The notes under the pieces were generated by a model. The model had not been told where the DNA came from and did not search any database. It worked only from the letters and a program-made list of their open reading frames with translations. A stretch of 64,000 nucleotides of DNA from an uncultured Pseudomonas sp. (GTDB lineage: Bacteria > Pseudomonadota > Gammaproteobacteria > Pseudomonadales > Pseudomonadaceae). Shown in pieces: positions 17,645 through 28,358 of the stretch. The translations under genes were made by a program, and so were the position numbers. The number at the start of each line of letters is the position of its first letter. The stretch's first letter is position 1. The stretch is from positions 1 through 64,000 of the forward strand of contig NZ_CAMPHI010000016.1 in the NCBI RefSeq assembly GCF_946885955.1, read 5' to 3'.

Positions 17645-19003
17645 TTATTGCCCGCTGCTGGTGCACGTCGCTCGCCTGGTTGCCAGCGGGTGCAGCACGG
17701 GGGGCTGGAACCTGCCTATGGCATTGATGCGCGTCACCTGGGCGTTTATCGCGTCGCGGTCGATATGTTCGGCAAGGCTGCGGTCGGCGGCTTCGAGCAC
17801 GCTCTGGGCATGCCGGCAGAGCAGCAGTTGCAGGTCGCTGCGCGGGGCCTGGTGAAGCAGGTTCTTGAACGCCTGCAGCAGTGCGCCGAGGACCTGGGCA
17901 TCGCCGGCGGCGTAGCTGCGAATCGGTCCGTAGACCTGCAGCAGGAGTTCGTCGAATGGCAGTTCGCAGTAGAACAGGCGCGGGGGCTGATCGGGCAGCG
18001 GCGCTATGTCCCAGTCGGGAAGGGCCTGGCGTTGGGCCAGTAATACGCTGAGCAGGTCGATCGCCTTGATCGCGGTGCCTGGATCGTTGATGCCCGGGCT
18101 GAGCGCCTTGACCGCTATTTCCGAGATCTGCTTGCAGCCGAAGAAGTAGTGGGAGCTGGCGTATTCCTCGATAAAGAAATCGAAGCAGTCGAGCAGCTCC
18201 CGGCTGATCTTTTCGTCGACCTCGCGATCGAGTTTGAACAGCGGGTGGCCGGCGACTACGAAGAAGCCGCGGTGCACCTGCAGCGTCATGCGCAATTGGT
18301 GTTTGCACAGCAACTGGTTGAGCAGTGTGACGTTGAGCTCCTTGAAGTAGCCGTTGCGCGCCGAGCGGGTCGTCGGCCAGGCCTGGTCCTGTGGCCAAGC
18401 GACCGACGCGCTGCACTCGGCGAGCGTTTCGGCGTGGGTGTCGAGTTTGTGCTGGGTGGTCTGGAAGATCGAGGTGAGGATGTGTTCGACCTGGATCGAC
18501 TGGGAGATCGACCGAATGAAATAGACGAACAACCCCAGGCAACCGACGCCGAGGATCAGGGCGATCAGCACGCCCAGGCTGGGCACGCGATCATCGCTGC
18601 CCTGTTCGATGGTGGTGGTCAGCAGCCAGGCATAGAGAATGGTGCCGACATACACGCCCAAGGTCTTCTGATGGCTCTTGCTGCTCACCAGGCCGGGGAT
18701 CAGACGCGGTGAGAGCGCCGAAGAGGCGTTATTGAGCACCACCATCACCATGGAAAAACTGAACACCATCAGCGAGATAATGCCGGCGACCACGGTGCCG
18801 AGAATCAGCCGGGCGTTTTCCGCATCGCGTACCAGGCCGACCTCGACACGCGCTTTCAGTGCCATCAGCCAGGGCTGGTATTCGAGTGAAATACTCAACA
18901 GGCACAGCACTAAAAAAACCAGCGCTATCAACGACGGGTAGAACGCCAGGCTGTGAAGGATGCGCTGATAGGCACGAAACAGAATATTCGACGGCTTGGC
19001 CAC
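17645..19003 (-). CDS. DUF2254 membrane protein
   Basis: A 452-residue protein with four hydrophobic segments in the N-terminal 190 residues (FYPSLIALVFLVLCLLSI, ILGTVVAGIISLMVFSFSM, LGVYVGTILYAWLL, LGVLIALILGVGCLGLFVYF), then a soluble region with SPGINDPGTAIKAIDLL, which marks the DUF2254 family. Function is unknown. I start it at the GTG at 19003 (GTG-AKPSNILFRAYQ); the frame stays open upstream to 19228, but that would run over the start of the divergent gene at 19200 and adds a non-hydrophobic, unconserved-looking stretch. The 136 bases beyond its stop are AT-rich, unlike the surroundings. Confidence 0.78.
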   Translation of the reverse strand: MAKPSNILFRAYQRILHSLAFYPSLIALVFLVLCLLSISLEYQPWLMALKARVEVGLVRDAENARLILGTVVAGIISLMVFSFSMVMVVLNNASSALSPRLIPGLVSSKSHQKTLGVYVGTILYAWLLTTTIEQGSDDRVPSLGVLIALILGVGCLGLFVYFIRSISQSIQVEHILTSIFQTTQHKLDTHAETLAECSASVAWPQDQAWPTTRSARNGYFKELNVTLLNQLLCKHQLRMTLQVHRGFFVVAGHPLFKLDREVDEKISRELLDCFDFFIEEYASSHYFFGCKQISEIAVKALSPGINDPGTAIKAIDLLSVLLAQRQALPDWDIAPLPDQPPRLFYCELPFDELLLQVYGPIRSYAAGDAQVLGALLQAFKNLLHQAPRSDLQLLLCRHAQSVLEAADRSLAEHIDRDAINAQVTRINAIGRFQPPVLHPLATRRATCTSSGQ

Positions 19004-19199
19004 TGTGCTGCTCTGACAAGGGGACTGAGGGTTGGACCACAGTAGCAGGCATTCGATAGCAGCGATCTGCGCGGGAGTCGCTGGGATCGGTTGGCGGTGT
19101 TCGGTGGGTACTGGCCGATCGGTCAGGTTGCCAGGGGCGGGGCTTGTAAGCGCATGATCTTCTAGGCATCTTGCCGGATGAACGACAAGGACGTTACAC

Positions 19200-20543
19200 A
19201 TGAAAACCACACCACAATTCCGTTCCAATTTCGTCGAAGGGGATCTGCCCTATCGATCCTTCTCCGGCCTGACCCTTAACATCGCCGGCCAAGCCGAAAC
19301 CCATCCCGAGCTACTGGCGCTGGCCGGTTATCTGGTGCGGCAGATACTCGCCGACCTGCATCCCGAGCGCATCAGCCGAGCCGCCGATGTGGAGCCGCTG
19401 CTGATTGGCTTGAATGCCCATGTGCGCCTCGATAAGGGTGAAATGACCGCGGTCGCCAGCGACGGTCCCGCAACCAATCAACCCCGGGTGGCCGCTGGGC
19501 TGGTGCTCGATACGTTTATGCTGGCCAGCAATGAAGCGCACTGTGTCGGCATTACCGAGCTGCATGAGCGCCTGGCGCCACCGGGCCGCCTCGAAACGTT
19601 GCGCGAAGCCCTGAACGATCCGGCCAACGCCGGCATTGCCGAGGTGATCAGCGCCATGCTGCCGAATATGAGCGTGACCTTGCGCTGCGGTGTCGAGGCG
19701 CCGCGCACGCTGGCGTACCTGGGGTTGCTCACGCGTCAGCCGCGCTCATCGATCGAACGCATGGGCCCCGAGCGCTATCAGATTTATCTCGGGCAGCAAC
19801 GGCTGCATGCCGATCAGGCGCTTTTTCGCGTCGCCGAGGACATCCTCGAGGCCATGCTGCTGGCTCTACAGGTGCGCGACGCGGAGGCCGGACGGCAAAC
19901 GCTGTTGCAGCGTCTGGGCGAATGGGATCGGGTGGACCTGATCATCGATCAGCGGGTGGCCAGCGAAGCGCTGTTCATGTTGCAGCCGCAGAGCATGCTG
20001 CCGGCCTACGGGCGGGAATTGCGCTGCGTGAGCATCGGGCCATTCGCCTACCTGCTCGATGACGAATACGACCAGGAAGTCGGCGAGCTGTTATGGACGA
20101 CCCTGGCGGATCGCCAGGCCCGCGAGCAGTGGGCGGAAATCCAGGCGGAACAGGGGCTGAACAAGGCCAGTTCGTTACTCAAACTGAATGTGGGCGTGCG
20201 TCTGCAAGTGTTGCGCAGCCGCGCCGACGGTACCGCCGAGGTGCTCGCCGACTACAGCGACAGCGAGCTGTGTGCCGAGGCGGCGTTGCCTGCACCAATC
20301 GCCGATACCGTCGCCCGGCTCAATGCCCGCCTGTTCGATTTGCCGGAGCAACGCAGCAAACCGCCCCGTGCCGCCTCCGAGTCGCAGGCGGTCATGAGGC
20401 CTGAGCGGGTCGACCTGTCCGCGCGGGCGATCGCGCTGGAACACCAGCCAGCCAGTGGTACTCAGTCAGAGGCGGGTTTCTGGTTCGGTCTGCTGCTGAT
20501 GGCGGCGCTGCTGTGCTTTGCGGTGGCGGCCATCGGCTCTTGA
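19200..20543 (+). CDS. Unrecognised tail-anchored protein
   Basis: A 447-residue protein I do not recognise. It is mainly soluble, starting MKTTPQFRSNFVEGDLPY, and ends with one hydrophobic helix (FWFGLLLMAALLCFAVAAIG, about residues 427-446) followed by a single Ser, so it is probably tail-anchored with its bulk in the cytosol. The middle has an acidic YLLDDEYDQEVGELLW segment, and the linker before the helix is Ser/Ala/Glu rich. AAGGA precedes the ATG. It is divergent from the DUF2254 gene across about 196 bases. No active-site motif is evident. Codon use and GC match the neighbours, so it does not look foreign. Confidence 0.75.
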   Translation: MKTTPQFRSNFVEGDLPYRSFSGLTLNIAGQAETHPELLALAGYLVRQILADLHPERISRAADVEPLLIGLNAHVRLDKGEMTAVASDGPATNQPRVAAGLVLDTFMLASNEAHCVGITELHERLAPPGRLETLREALNDPANAGIAEVISAMLPNMSVTLRCGVEAPRTLAYLGLLTRQPRSSIERMGPERYQIYLGQQRLHADQALFRVAEDILEAMLLALQVRDAEAGRQTLLQRLGEWDRVDLIIDQRVASEALFMLQPQSMLPAYGRELRCVSIGPFAYLLDDEYDQEVGELLWTTLADRQAREQWAEIQAEQGLNKASSLLKLNVGVRLQVLRSRADGTAEVLADYSDSELCAEAALPAPIADTVARLNARLFDLPEQRSKPPRAASESQAVMRPERVDLSARAIALEHQPASGTQSEAGFWFGLLLMAALLCFAVAAIGS

Positions 20544-20568
20544 GGGAGGCAGGCCGCTCCCTGGATGA

Positions 20569-21762
20569 TCAGCGACATACCTCGGCAATGGCGCCAGCCA
20601 GCTCGCCGAGGCGTGCGGCATCCAGGCCGGCGACATTGGCTCGCCCCGAGCCGACCAGGTACACGCTGAATTCATCACGCAGGCGTTGTACCTGCTGCGG
20701 CGATAAACCGGTGTAAGAAAACATCCCGCGTTGCGCGCCGATATGGGCGAAGCGTTCGGCCAAGCCGTAAGGCTGCAAGGCTTCGACCAGGCCGGCGCGC
20801 AAGCTGGCGACGCGCTGACGCATGTTCTCCAGTTCGCTGCTCCACAGGCTTTTCAAGTCGGCATCGTCGAGAATCGTGGCGACCACGGCCGCACCGTGGG
20901 CCGGCGGCGTGGACCACAGATTGCGGGCGAGAAACGCCAGTTGGCTGCGCACGTTCAGCAGCTGCTCCGCGTTGATGGCGCACACCAGTAAGGCCCCGGT
21001 GCGTTCGCGGTACAGGCCGAAATTCTTCGAGCAACTGCTGGTGATCAGCAGCTCCGGCAGTTCGGCGGCGAACAGTCGTGCGGCCCAGGCATCCTGCTCC
21101 AGGCCATCGCCGAAACCCTGGTAGGCGAAGTCGATCAAGGGCAGTAATTCGCGTGCCTTGACCACCTCCAGCACCCGCTTCCAATCGCGCGGGGCGAGGT
21201 CGAAACCGGTGGGGTTATGGCAGCAGGCGTGCAGCAGCACCACATCGCCGTGGGGCACCTGGGCCAGGGCGGCGAGCATGGCTTCGACATCCAGGCGGTT
21301 ATCGGCGCCGACATAAGGGTAATGGCCGACGCGCAAACCGGCGGCGGCGAAGATGCTTTCATGGATCGGCCAGGTCGGATCGCTCAGCCAGATGCCGCGG
21401 CCGGGTAGGTCGGCGGCGATAAAATCCGCTGCCAAACGCAAGGCGCCCGTGCCGCCTGGGGTCTGGCTGGCGGCGGCGCGCTCGCTGAGCAGCGGGTTGT
21501 CGGCACCCAGAACCAGCTGCGCCAGATGTGCGCAGAACAGCGCATCGCCATGGCCGCCGATATAGCTCTTGGTGGTTTCGCCGTCGAGCAGGCGCTGCTC
21601 GGCCAGCTTCACCGCGCGCGGGATGGGCGTCAGGCCCTGGGCGTCCTTGTATACGCCAACGCCGAGGTCGAGCTTGGCTGGGTTGGGGTCGCCGCGATAG
21701 GCGTCCATCAGGCCGAGAATCGGGTCGCCGGGAACCCGCACGACCTGCTTGAAATGACTCAC
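20569..21762 (-). CDS. phhC: Aromatic amino acid aminotransferase
   Basis: A 397-residue class I PLP aminotransferase of the TyrB/AspC group. Family signatures are [41 protein letters not shown] and [13 protein letters not shown], the last carrying the PLP lysine. It converts tyrosine to 4-hydroxyphenylpyruvate and can also transaminate phenylalanine. Its ATG overlaps the phhB stop by four bases, and the order phhA-phhB-phhC on the minus strand matches the Pseudomonas phenylalanine catabolic operon. PhhR is encoded divergently. Confidence 0.94.
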   Translation of the reverse strand: MSHFKQVVRVPGDPILGLMDAYRGDPNPAKLDLGVGVYKDAQGLTPIPRAVKLAEQRLLDGETTKSYIGGHGDALFCAHLAQLVLGADNPLLSERAAASQTPGGTGALRLAADFIAADLPGRGIWLSDPTWPIHESIFAAAGLRVGHYPYVGADNRLDVEAMLAALAQVPHGDVVLLHACCHNPTGFDLAPRDWKRVLEVVKARELLPLIDFAYQGFGDGLEQDAWAARLFAAELPELLITSSCSKNFGLYRERTGALLVCAINAEQLLNVRSQLAFLARNLWSTPPAHGAAVVATILDDADLKSLWSSELENMRQRVASLRAGLVEALQPYGLAERFAHIGAQRGMFSYTGLSPQQVQRLRDEFSVYLVGSGRANVAGLDAARLGELAGAIAEVCR

Positions 21763-22112
21763 TTACGGCCCTCCGCGGTTTTCGCTACTTCGTCGGTGCG
21801 CGCGGCCATGATGAAGTCGTTGCGGTGCAGGCCCTTCATTTCATGGCTCCACCAGGTCACGGTGACCTTGCCCCATTCGGTGAGCAGGGCCGGGTGATGG
21901 CCGACTTCCTCGGCGATCGCGCCCACGACATTGGTGAAGGCCAGGGCATGTTTGAAGGTGCGGAACAGGAAGACCTTTTCCAGCTCCATGTGGCCGTCGC
22001 GGGTTTCGATGTTCCAGTCGGGGATCTCGCGGATCAGCTCGGCCAGTTCTTCATCGGATACTTTCGGCGCATCGGCGCGGCAGGCTTCGCATTGGGCTTG
22101 GGCAAGGGACAT
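21759..22112 (-). CDS. phhB: Pterin-4a-carbinolamine dehydratase
   Basis: A 117-residue PCD/DCoH enzyme. The active-site pattern [22 protein letters not shown] has the histidine pair and the downstream His. It dehydrates 4a-hydroxytetrahydrobiopterin formed by PhhA so that the pterin cofactor can be recycled. A CAGGAG site lies ten bases before the ATG. It overlaps phhC by four bases. A 92-base gap holding an inverted repeat separates it from phhA. Confidence 0.96.
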   Translation of the reverse strand: MSLAQAQCEACRADAPKVSDEELAELIREIPDWNIETRDGHMELEKVFLFRTFKHALAFTNVVGAIAEEVGHHPALLTEWGKVTVTWWSHEMKGLHRNDFIMAARTDEVAKTAEGRK

Positions 22113-22164
22113 GTGGGATTCTCCTGAAAATGAGGGTTCGTAGGGTGGACATGGCGAAGCCTTA

Positions 22165-22193
22165 GTCCACCATTGACTGCGTAAATGGTGGAC
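22165..22193. repeat. Hairpin-forming repeat between phhA and phhB
   Basis: GTCCACCATT (22165-22174) and AATGGTGGAC (22184-22193) form a perfect ten-base stem with a nine-base loop; a TAGGGTGGAC copy lies just to the left at 22141. It resembles the common Pseudomonas GGGTGGAC/GTCCACC repeat and sits inside the phh operon, where it could lower expression of phhBC relative to phhA. Confidence 0.65.
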
Positions 22194-22204
22194 AGGCCCG
22201 GGCG

Positions 22205-22990
22205 TCAGGCCGCTTTTGGCGGAAACTTCGGCGCGTGCAGGCCCAGGCGCATGGCCTGGTGCACCATGGCCATGATGTCCTCATGAGCCAGTTCGAACAG
22301 GCGCTTGAGCTCGGGGAGGACGAAATACAGCGGTTGCAGGATGTCGATGCGATAGGGCGTGCGCATCGCTTCGATGGCGTCGAATGCCTGATGCTCGGGT
22401 TCGTTGGACAAGCAATACAGGGTTTCTTTCGGCGATGAAAGGATGCCGCCGCCATAAATCCTGCGTCCGGCCGGGGTATCGACCAGGCCGAATTCGATGG
22501 TCAGCCAGTACAGGCGCGCCAGGTACACGCGCTCTTCCTTGCTCGCCTTGAGGCCGAGCTTGCCGTAGGTGTGGGTGAATTCGGCGAACCAGGGATTGGT
22601 CAGCAGCGGGCAATGGCCGAAAATCTCGTGGAAGATGTCCGGCTCCTGCAGGTAGTCCAGCTCTTCGGGCGTGCGGATGAAAGTCGCCACCGGGAATTGC
22701 TGGCTGGCGAGCAGCTCGAAAAAAGTCTGGAAGGGGATTAGCGCCGGCACCCGCGCCACCCGCCAGCCGGTTGCTCGTTCCAGCACGCGGTTGATTTCGC
22801 CGAGTTGCGGGATGCGCTCGTGGGGCAGGCCGAGCTGTTCGATGCCATCCAGGTATTGTTGGCACGCGCGGCCTTCGATCACCTTCATTTGCCGGGTGAT
22901 CAAGGTGTTCCACACGCCGTGTTCGGCTTCGTCGTAATGGATAAAGCCGTTCTCGTCGGGTTCTCGAGCCACATACTGGGTGTTCTTCAT
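22205..22990 (-). CDS. phhA: Phenylalanine 4-monooxygenase
   Basis: A 261-residue bacterial phenylalanine hydroxylase, a non-haem iron and tetrahydropterin-dependent enzyme that makes tyrosine from phenylalanine. The iron ligands are the two histidines of [14 protein letters not shown] and the glutamate in [27 protein letters not shown] precedes them. Size is typical of the monomeric bacterial form, without a regulatory ACT domain. CAGGAGG precedes the ATG. A TyrR-type box lies about 100 bases upstream at 23092-23109, and phhR is transcribed divergently. Confidence 0.96.
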   Translation of the reverse strand: MKNTQYVAREPDENGFIHYDEAEHGVWNTLITRQMKVIEGRACQQYLDGIEQLGLPHERIPQLGEINRVLERATGWRVARVPALIPFQTFFELLASQQFPVATFIRTPEELDYLQEPDIFHEIFGHCPLLTNPWFAEFTHTYGKLGLKASKEERVYLARLYWLTIEFGLVDTPAGRRIYGGGILSSPKETLYCLSNEPEHQAFDAIEAMRTPYRIDILQPLYFVLPELKRLFELAHEDIMAMVHQAMRLGLHAPKFPPKAA

Positions 22991-23091
22991 CGCCGCCTCC
23001 TGGGGCTCTTGTTGTGCTTTATGGATACCTCTTCTGCGGCGACAGCGCAGCCCGCTTACGCCTGTGCGGGCCCTTCGGGTGGTGCTGATTT

Positions 23092-23109
23092 CGTAAAGAA
23101 ATGGTTACG
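23092..23109. promoter_or_regulatory. TyrR/PhhR box between phhA and phhR
   Basis: CGTAAA-GAAATG-GTTACG fits the TyrR box TGTAAA-N6-TTTACA with near-dyad symmetry. It lies 102 bases upstream of phhA and 130 bases upstream of phhR, where an activator of phhA and autoregulator of phhR would bind. A weaker second candidate is TGTCA-N8-TGACG at about 23154-23171. Confidence 0.65.
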
Positions 23110-23238
23110 TGCTCGCCGATGTGGCGAGATATCGTCTTGCTGGTGTGCTCTCGTGTCACATATTCTTGACGGAAAAACAGCCATCACCGCCGCTTCTCGC
23201 GGTGGGATGGCCCAATAACAGCCAGTCAGAGCCTTGCC

Positions 23239-24792
23239 ATGCGTATCAAAGTCCATTGCCAAAACCGGATCGGCATCCTGCGCGACATCCTCAACCTGCT
23301 GGTCGAATACGGCGTCAACGTTGCCCGTGGCGAGGTCGGCGGCGAGCAGGGCAATGCCATCTATTTGCACTGCCCGAATCTGATCAACCTGCAGTTCCAG
23401 TCATTGCGCGCCAAGTTCGAGGCGATTCCCGGCGTATTCGGGGTCAAGCGCGTGGGGCTGATGCCCAGCGAGCGACGTCATCTGGAGCTCAATGCCTTGC
23501 TCGGTGCACTGGATTTTCCGGTGCTGTCGATCGATATGAACGGCGCGATCGTCGCCGCCAACCGCGCCGCCGCGCAGCTGCTCAGGGTGCGGGTGGACGA
23601 GGTGCCGGGCATGGCGCTGTCGCGCTATGTCGAGGATTTCGATCTGCCGGAACTGGTGCGCAGCAATAAATCGCGGATCAACGGCTTGCGGGTCAAGGTG
23701 CAAGGCGATGTGTTTCTCGCCGATATCGCGCCGCTGCAAACCGAGCACGACGAGAGCGACGCCCTGGCCGGCGCGGTGCTGACCCTGCACCGTGCGGACC
23801 GGGTCGGCGAGCGCATCTACAACGTGCGCAAACAGGAACTGCGCGGTTTCGACAGCATCTTCCAGAGCTCCAAGGTAATGGCCGCGGTGGTGCGCGAGGC
23901 GCGACGCATGGCGCCGCTGGATGCACCGCTGCTGATCGAGGGCGAAACCGGCACCGGCAAGGAGCTGCTGGCGCGCGCCTGCCACCTGGCCAGCCCGCGC
24001 GGGCAGTCACCGTTTATGGCGCTGAACTGTGCCGGCCTGCCGGAGTCGATGGCCGAGACCGAGCTGTTTGGCTATGGCCCCGGTGCTTTCGAGGGCGCGC
24101 GCCCGGAAGGCAAGCTCGGCCTGCTCGAACTCACCGCCGGCGGCACGCTGTTTCTCGATGGCGTCGGCGAGATGAGCCCGCGCCTGCAGGCCAAGCTGTT
24201 GCGCTTCCTGCAGGATGGTTGCTTTCGCCGGGTCGGCAGTGACGAGGAGGTCTACCTGGATGTGCGGGTGGTCTGCGCCACCCAGGTCGACCTCTCGGAG
24301 CTCTGCGCCAGGGGTGAATTCCGCCAGGATCTCTACCACCGCCTCAACGTGCTCAGCCTGCATATCCCGCCGCTACGCGAGTGCCTGGACGGCCTGACGC
24401 CGCTGGTCGAGCATTTTACCGATCAGGCCAGTCGGCAAATCGGTTGCCCGCTGCCGGGGCTGGCTCCGGCGGTGCTGGACAAACTCGCGCACTACCACTG
24501 GCCGGGTAACGTGCGGCAGCTGGAAAACGTGCTGTTTCAGGCGGTGTCGCTGTGCGAGGGCGGCACCATCAAGCTCGAACACGTGCGCCTGCCGGATTAC
24601 GGCGCACCGCACCCGCTCGGCGAATTTTCCGTGGAAGGCGGGCTGGACGATATCCTCGGGCGCTTTGAAAAGGCCGTGCTGGAGCGTCTCTATCACGACC
24701 ATCCGAGCAGTCGCCAACTGGGCAAGCGCCTCGGTGTTTCGCACACCACCATCGCCAACAAACTGCGCCAGTACGGGATGGGCAAGGAGTAG
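23239..24792 (+). CDS. phhR: PhhR, TyrR-like regulator of aromatic catabolism
   Basis: A 517-residue TyrR-type regulator: ACT-like N-terminus (MRIKVHCQNRIGILRDIL), PAS (about 85-190), AAA+ domain with Walker A GETGTGK (235-241), and a C-terminal Fis-like helix-turn-helix (SSRQLGKRLGVSHTTIANKL). It activates phhABC in response to phenylalanine or tyrosine. The sigma-54 contact loop GAFTGA reads GAFEGA at residues 282-287, a change at its key threonine that argues against normal sigma-54 activation, as in E. coli TyrR. The start is at 23239, divergent from phhA. No clear terminator follows. Confidence 0.94.
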   Translation: MRIKVHCQNRIGILRDILNLLVEYGVNVARGEVGGEQGNAIYLHCPNLINLQFQSLRAKFEAIPGVFGVKRVGLMPSERRHLELNALLGALDFPVLSIDMNGAIVAANRAAAQLLRVRVDEVPGMALSRYVEDFDLPELVRSNKSRINGLRVKVQGDVFLADIAPLQTEHDESDALAGAVLTLHRADRVGERIYNVRKQELRGFDSIFQSSKVMAAVVREARRMAPLDAPLLIEGETGTGKELLARACHLASPRGQSPFMALNCAGLPESMAETELFGYGPGAFEGARPEGKLGLLELTAGGTLFLDGVGEMSPRLQAKLLRFLQDGCFRRVGSDEEVYLDVRVVCATQVDLSELCARGEFRQDLYHRLNVLSLHIPPLRECLDGLTPLVEHFTDQASRQIGCPLPGLAPAVLDKLAHYHWPGNVRQLENVLFQAVSLCEGGTIKLEHVRLPDYGAPHPLGEFSVEGGLDDILGRFEKAVLERLYHDHPSSRQLGKRLGVSHTTIANKLRQYGMGKE

Positions 24793-24884
24793 GCTAGGCT
24801 CGGCGATAGGATGCAGATGCCTGATTTGGCACGCACTGGCGGAGCATCGCCCTGAGTCTTGTGTCGGCGATGATGGAGGGGCGT

Positions 24885-25541
24885 ATGAAGTGGCTACTGG
24901 CGAGTCTGTTGCTATCGAGTGTTGCACTGCCGGCTGTAGGAGGGGATATGCCAGGTGACGGGCAGGATGCGGGCTCGCAGCACTATCAGTTGATCAAGGT
25001 GTCGAGCGCCATGCCGCCGCCGGGGCGTTGGGACAAGGTGCACGAGCGTCTGGTGATCGACTTGCTGGCATTCAAGGATCGGCTCGATACGATGCCGGAG
25101 CCGGCCAGACGTCGCCTGGCGCAGCTTACCGCCGACTTCTCCAAATCGGTGCTGCTGCGCGATGTGCTCGCCCGGGATGACGTGGTCTATTACAGCGATT
25201 ACTGGACGCGCAAGGACAGCGTCCTGAAGATCGTCGAGTACCGCAAGGTGGACTCGGCCAGCGATTTGACCCCATACCTGGGGCCGCTCTCCGCGATCCC
25301 GACCTCGACTTACGGGTTGGCCAGGTACCAATTCCGTTACAAGGACGAGGTACTGCCGTTCTGGGGTGTGGCGCAGAAGGAGAAATGGTCTCTGCGCTCA
25401 CGTTATTGGTCCCAGGCTCAGGTATTTATGCCGTTCGACGAGTCGAGCGGCCTCGACGTCGCAATCATCGGCATGCAGCTGGGGACCAATTATATGGAGG
25501 CGGTGGGGACCTTTATGTTGCTGCCCAAGACCGTTCCATAA
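24885..25541 (+). CDS. Secreted protein of unknown function
   Basis: A 218-residue protein with a signal peptide (MKWLLASLLLSSVALPAVGG), so it is probably periplasmic. The mature part is mixed and contains no motif I recognise; TYGLARYQFRYKDEVLPFWG and SSGLDVAIIGMQLGTNYMEA look like strands of a compact domain. The ATG at 24885 follows GGAGGGGC; an in-frame start at 24861 would block signal-peptide recognition. It lies between phhR and acs with no obvious operon partner. Confidence 0.7.
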   Translation: MKWLLASLLLSSVALPAVGGDMPGDGQDAGSQHYQLIKVSSAMPPPGRWDKVHERLVIDLLAFKDRLDTMPEPARRRLAQLTADFSKSVLLRDVLARDDVVYYSDYWTRKDSVLKIVEYRKVDSASDLTPYLGPLSAIPTSTYGLARYQFRYKDEVLPFWGVAQKEKWSLRSRYWSQAQVFMPFDESSGLDVAIIGMQLGTNYMEAVGTFMLLPKTVP

Positions 25542-25881
25542 ACATTGTTTTTCGGGGCTTTCGACCCGCACTCCGCTTGGGCGCAGTGCCCCAGAGCCGG
25601 CCGGCCCTGCGACTTTGGTGCAATAGCGACGGTCGCGGCATTCCACACAGACTGCTGACGTTCCTATCCTGCGTGATTCGAACACTAGCGTTCTTCATTC
25701 CAACCCTGGAATGTTTGGGTGGCGGCCGGTTGGTCGCCCTTTTTTTGTCTGCAAAATGCCATGGGCACTGACATGGGCACTATCGTCGTAGAGCGGTAAT
25801 ACCATGGTCGAATGGCTTTGGCAGGGTGGCTTGGCTACAAAATGCACCATAAAACCACAACTACCCACCGAGGTATTTTCG
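25542..25881. other. Intergenic region before acs
   Basis: 340 bases. It holds an intrinsic terminator at 25717-25746 and a repeated ATGGGCACT (about 25759 and 25772) shortly upstream of acs. I see no convincing promoter consensus, sigma-70 or sigma-54. A T-arm-like stretch at about 25670-25690 does not extend to a tRNA. Confidence 0.4.
25717..25746 (+). terminator. Intrinsic terminator upstream of acs
   Basis: GGGTGGC pairs with the GTCGCCC arm (two G-T wobbles) around a GGCCGGTT loop and is followed by seven T. It would end transcripts from the secreted-protein gene. Confidence 0.65.
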
Positions 25882-27837
<1,956 letters not shown>

Positions 27838-27854
27838 CCGGCGCTTGTACTCCG

Positions 27855-27897
27855 CGCCCCGCTTCGGCCATAAGCCGAAGCGGGGCGTTTTCGTTTT
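27855..27897 (+). terminator. Intrinsic terminator of acs
   Basis: A perfect 14-base stem (CGCCCCGCTTCGGC at 27855-27868 with GCCGAAGCGGGGCG at 27874-27887), five-base loop, then GTTT TCGTTTTTT. Very strong terminator 17 bases after the stop codon. Confidence 0.93.
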
Positions 27898-28358
27898 TTA
27901 TTTGCAATGGGCGTCCTGCGCAGGGACGTATCGGCCGGTAACCCGACGAGTAACCCTGCGCACCTTATTGGGGTGCACGGGAACGTTTTGTGCTCATCGG
28001 ATCAGCTGTTAGCCAGTTGGATACTCTTTGAAGGCCGCGAAAATAAAGGGCTCTAGTAAAATTGGCGCAATATCTGCATTTATAACTGGTTAACCATTCT
28101 GTTCTTGCTCGCACTTTTTGCGGGTCATGTCAAGTTGTGCGCGCCCGGCGTCCAAGTCTTTTGTAATTACTTGTCGCATTGAAGAAATATCGACTTTCGA
28201 GCTGTCGCTAGAATGCCAGCCACCCCAGCCGAGGCCGCGTGCCGTCTGCATAGCCTGCAGCAAACACGGCGACTCTCTCTACACTATAAAAATGGCTGGA
28301 TAAAAATTTACCGGGTTTTCCGCAACCGGCTGCCATTCCCTTTCGAAGGAGTCACAAG
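27898..28358 (+). other. Long leader/upstream region of aotJ
   Basis: About 460 bases with lower GC than the genes around it and no credible coding frame. It holds the two ArgR-type half-sites at 28172 and 28203. An AT-rich TACACTATAAAAATG near 28280 could supply a -10, and GAAGGAG before aotJ is its ribosome-binding site. The length fits an arginine-controlled operon promoter with an extended leader. Confidence 0.5.
28172..28218 (+). promoter_or_regulatory. Tandem ArgR half-sites upstream of aotJ
   Basis: Two direct repeats of TGTCGC at 28172-28177 and 28203-28208, 31 bases apart (about three helical turns). The first fits the Pseudomonas ArgR half-site TGTCGC-N8-AA exactly (AA at 28186-28187); the second has CA at that place. 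ArgR is encoded at the end of the same operon, so this is a probable arginine-responsive autoregulatory operator. Confidence 0.7.

Noticed and set aside
19004..19228. Longer N-terminus for the DUF2254 gene
   Set aside because: It would overlap the divergent start at 19200, lacks a ribosome-binding site and adds an unconserved-looking stretch before the first membrane helix.
23016..23029. GG-N10-GC on the minus strand as a sigma-54 promoter of phhA
   Set aside because: The flanking bases fit the consensus poorly and the start would fall about 13 bases before phhA; the altered GAFTGA loop of PhhR also argues against it.
25670..25690. T-arm-like GTGTTCGAATCAC (minus strand) suggesting a tRNA or remnant
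   Set aside because: Only a three-base stem closes and no acceptor, D or anticodon arm is found around it.
25818..25850. TGGCAGG...TTGGCT before acs as a sigma-54 promoter
   Set aside because: The GG to GC spacing is wrong for a -24/-12 element.
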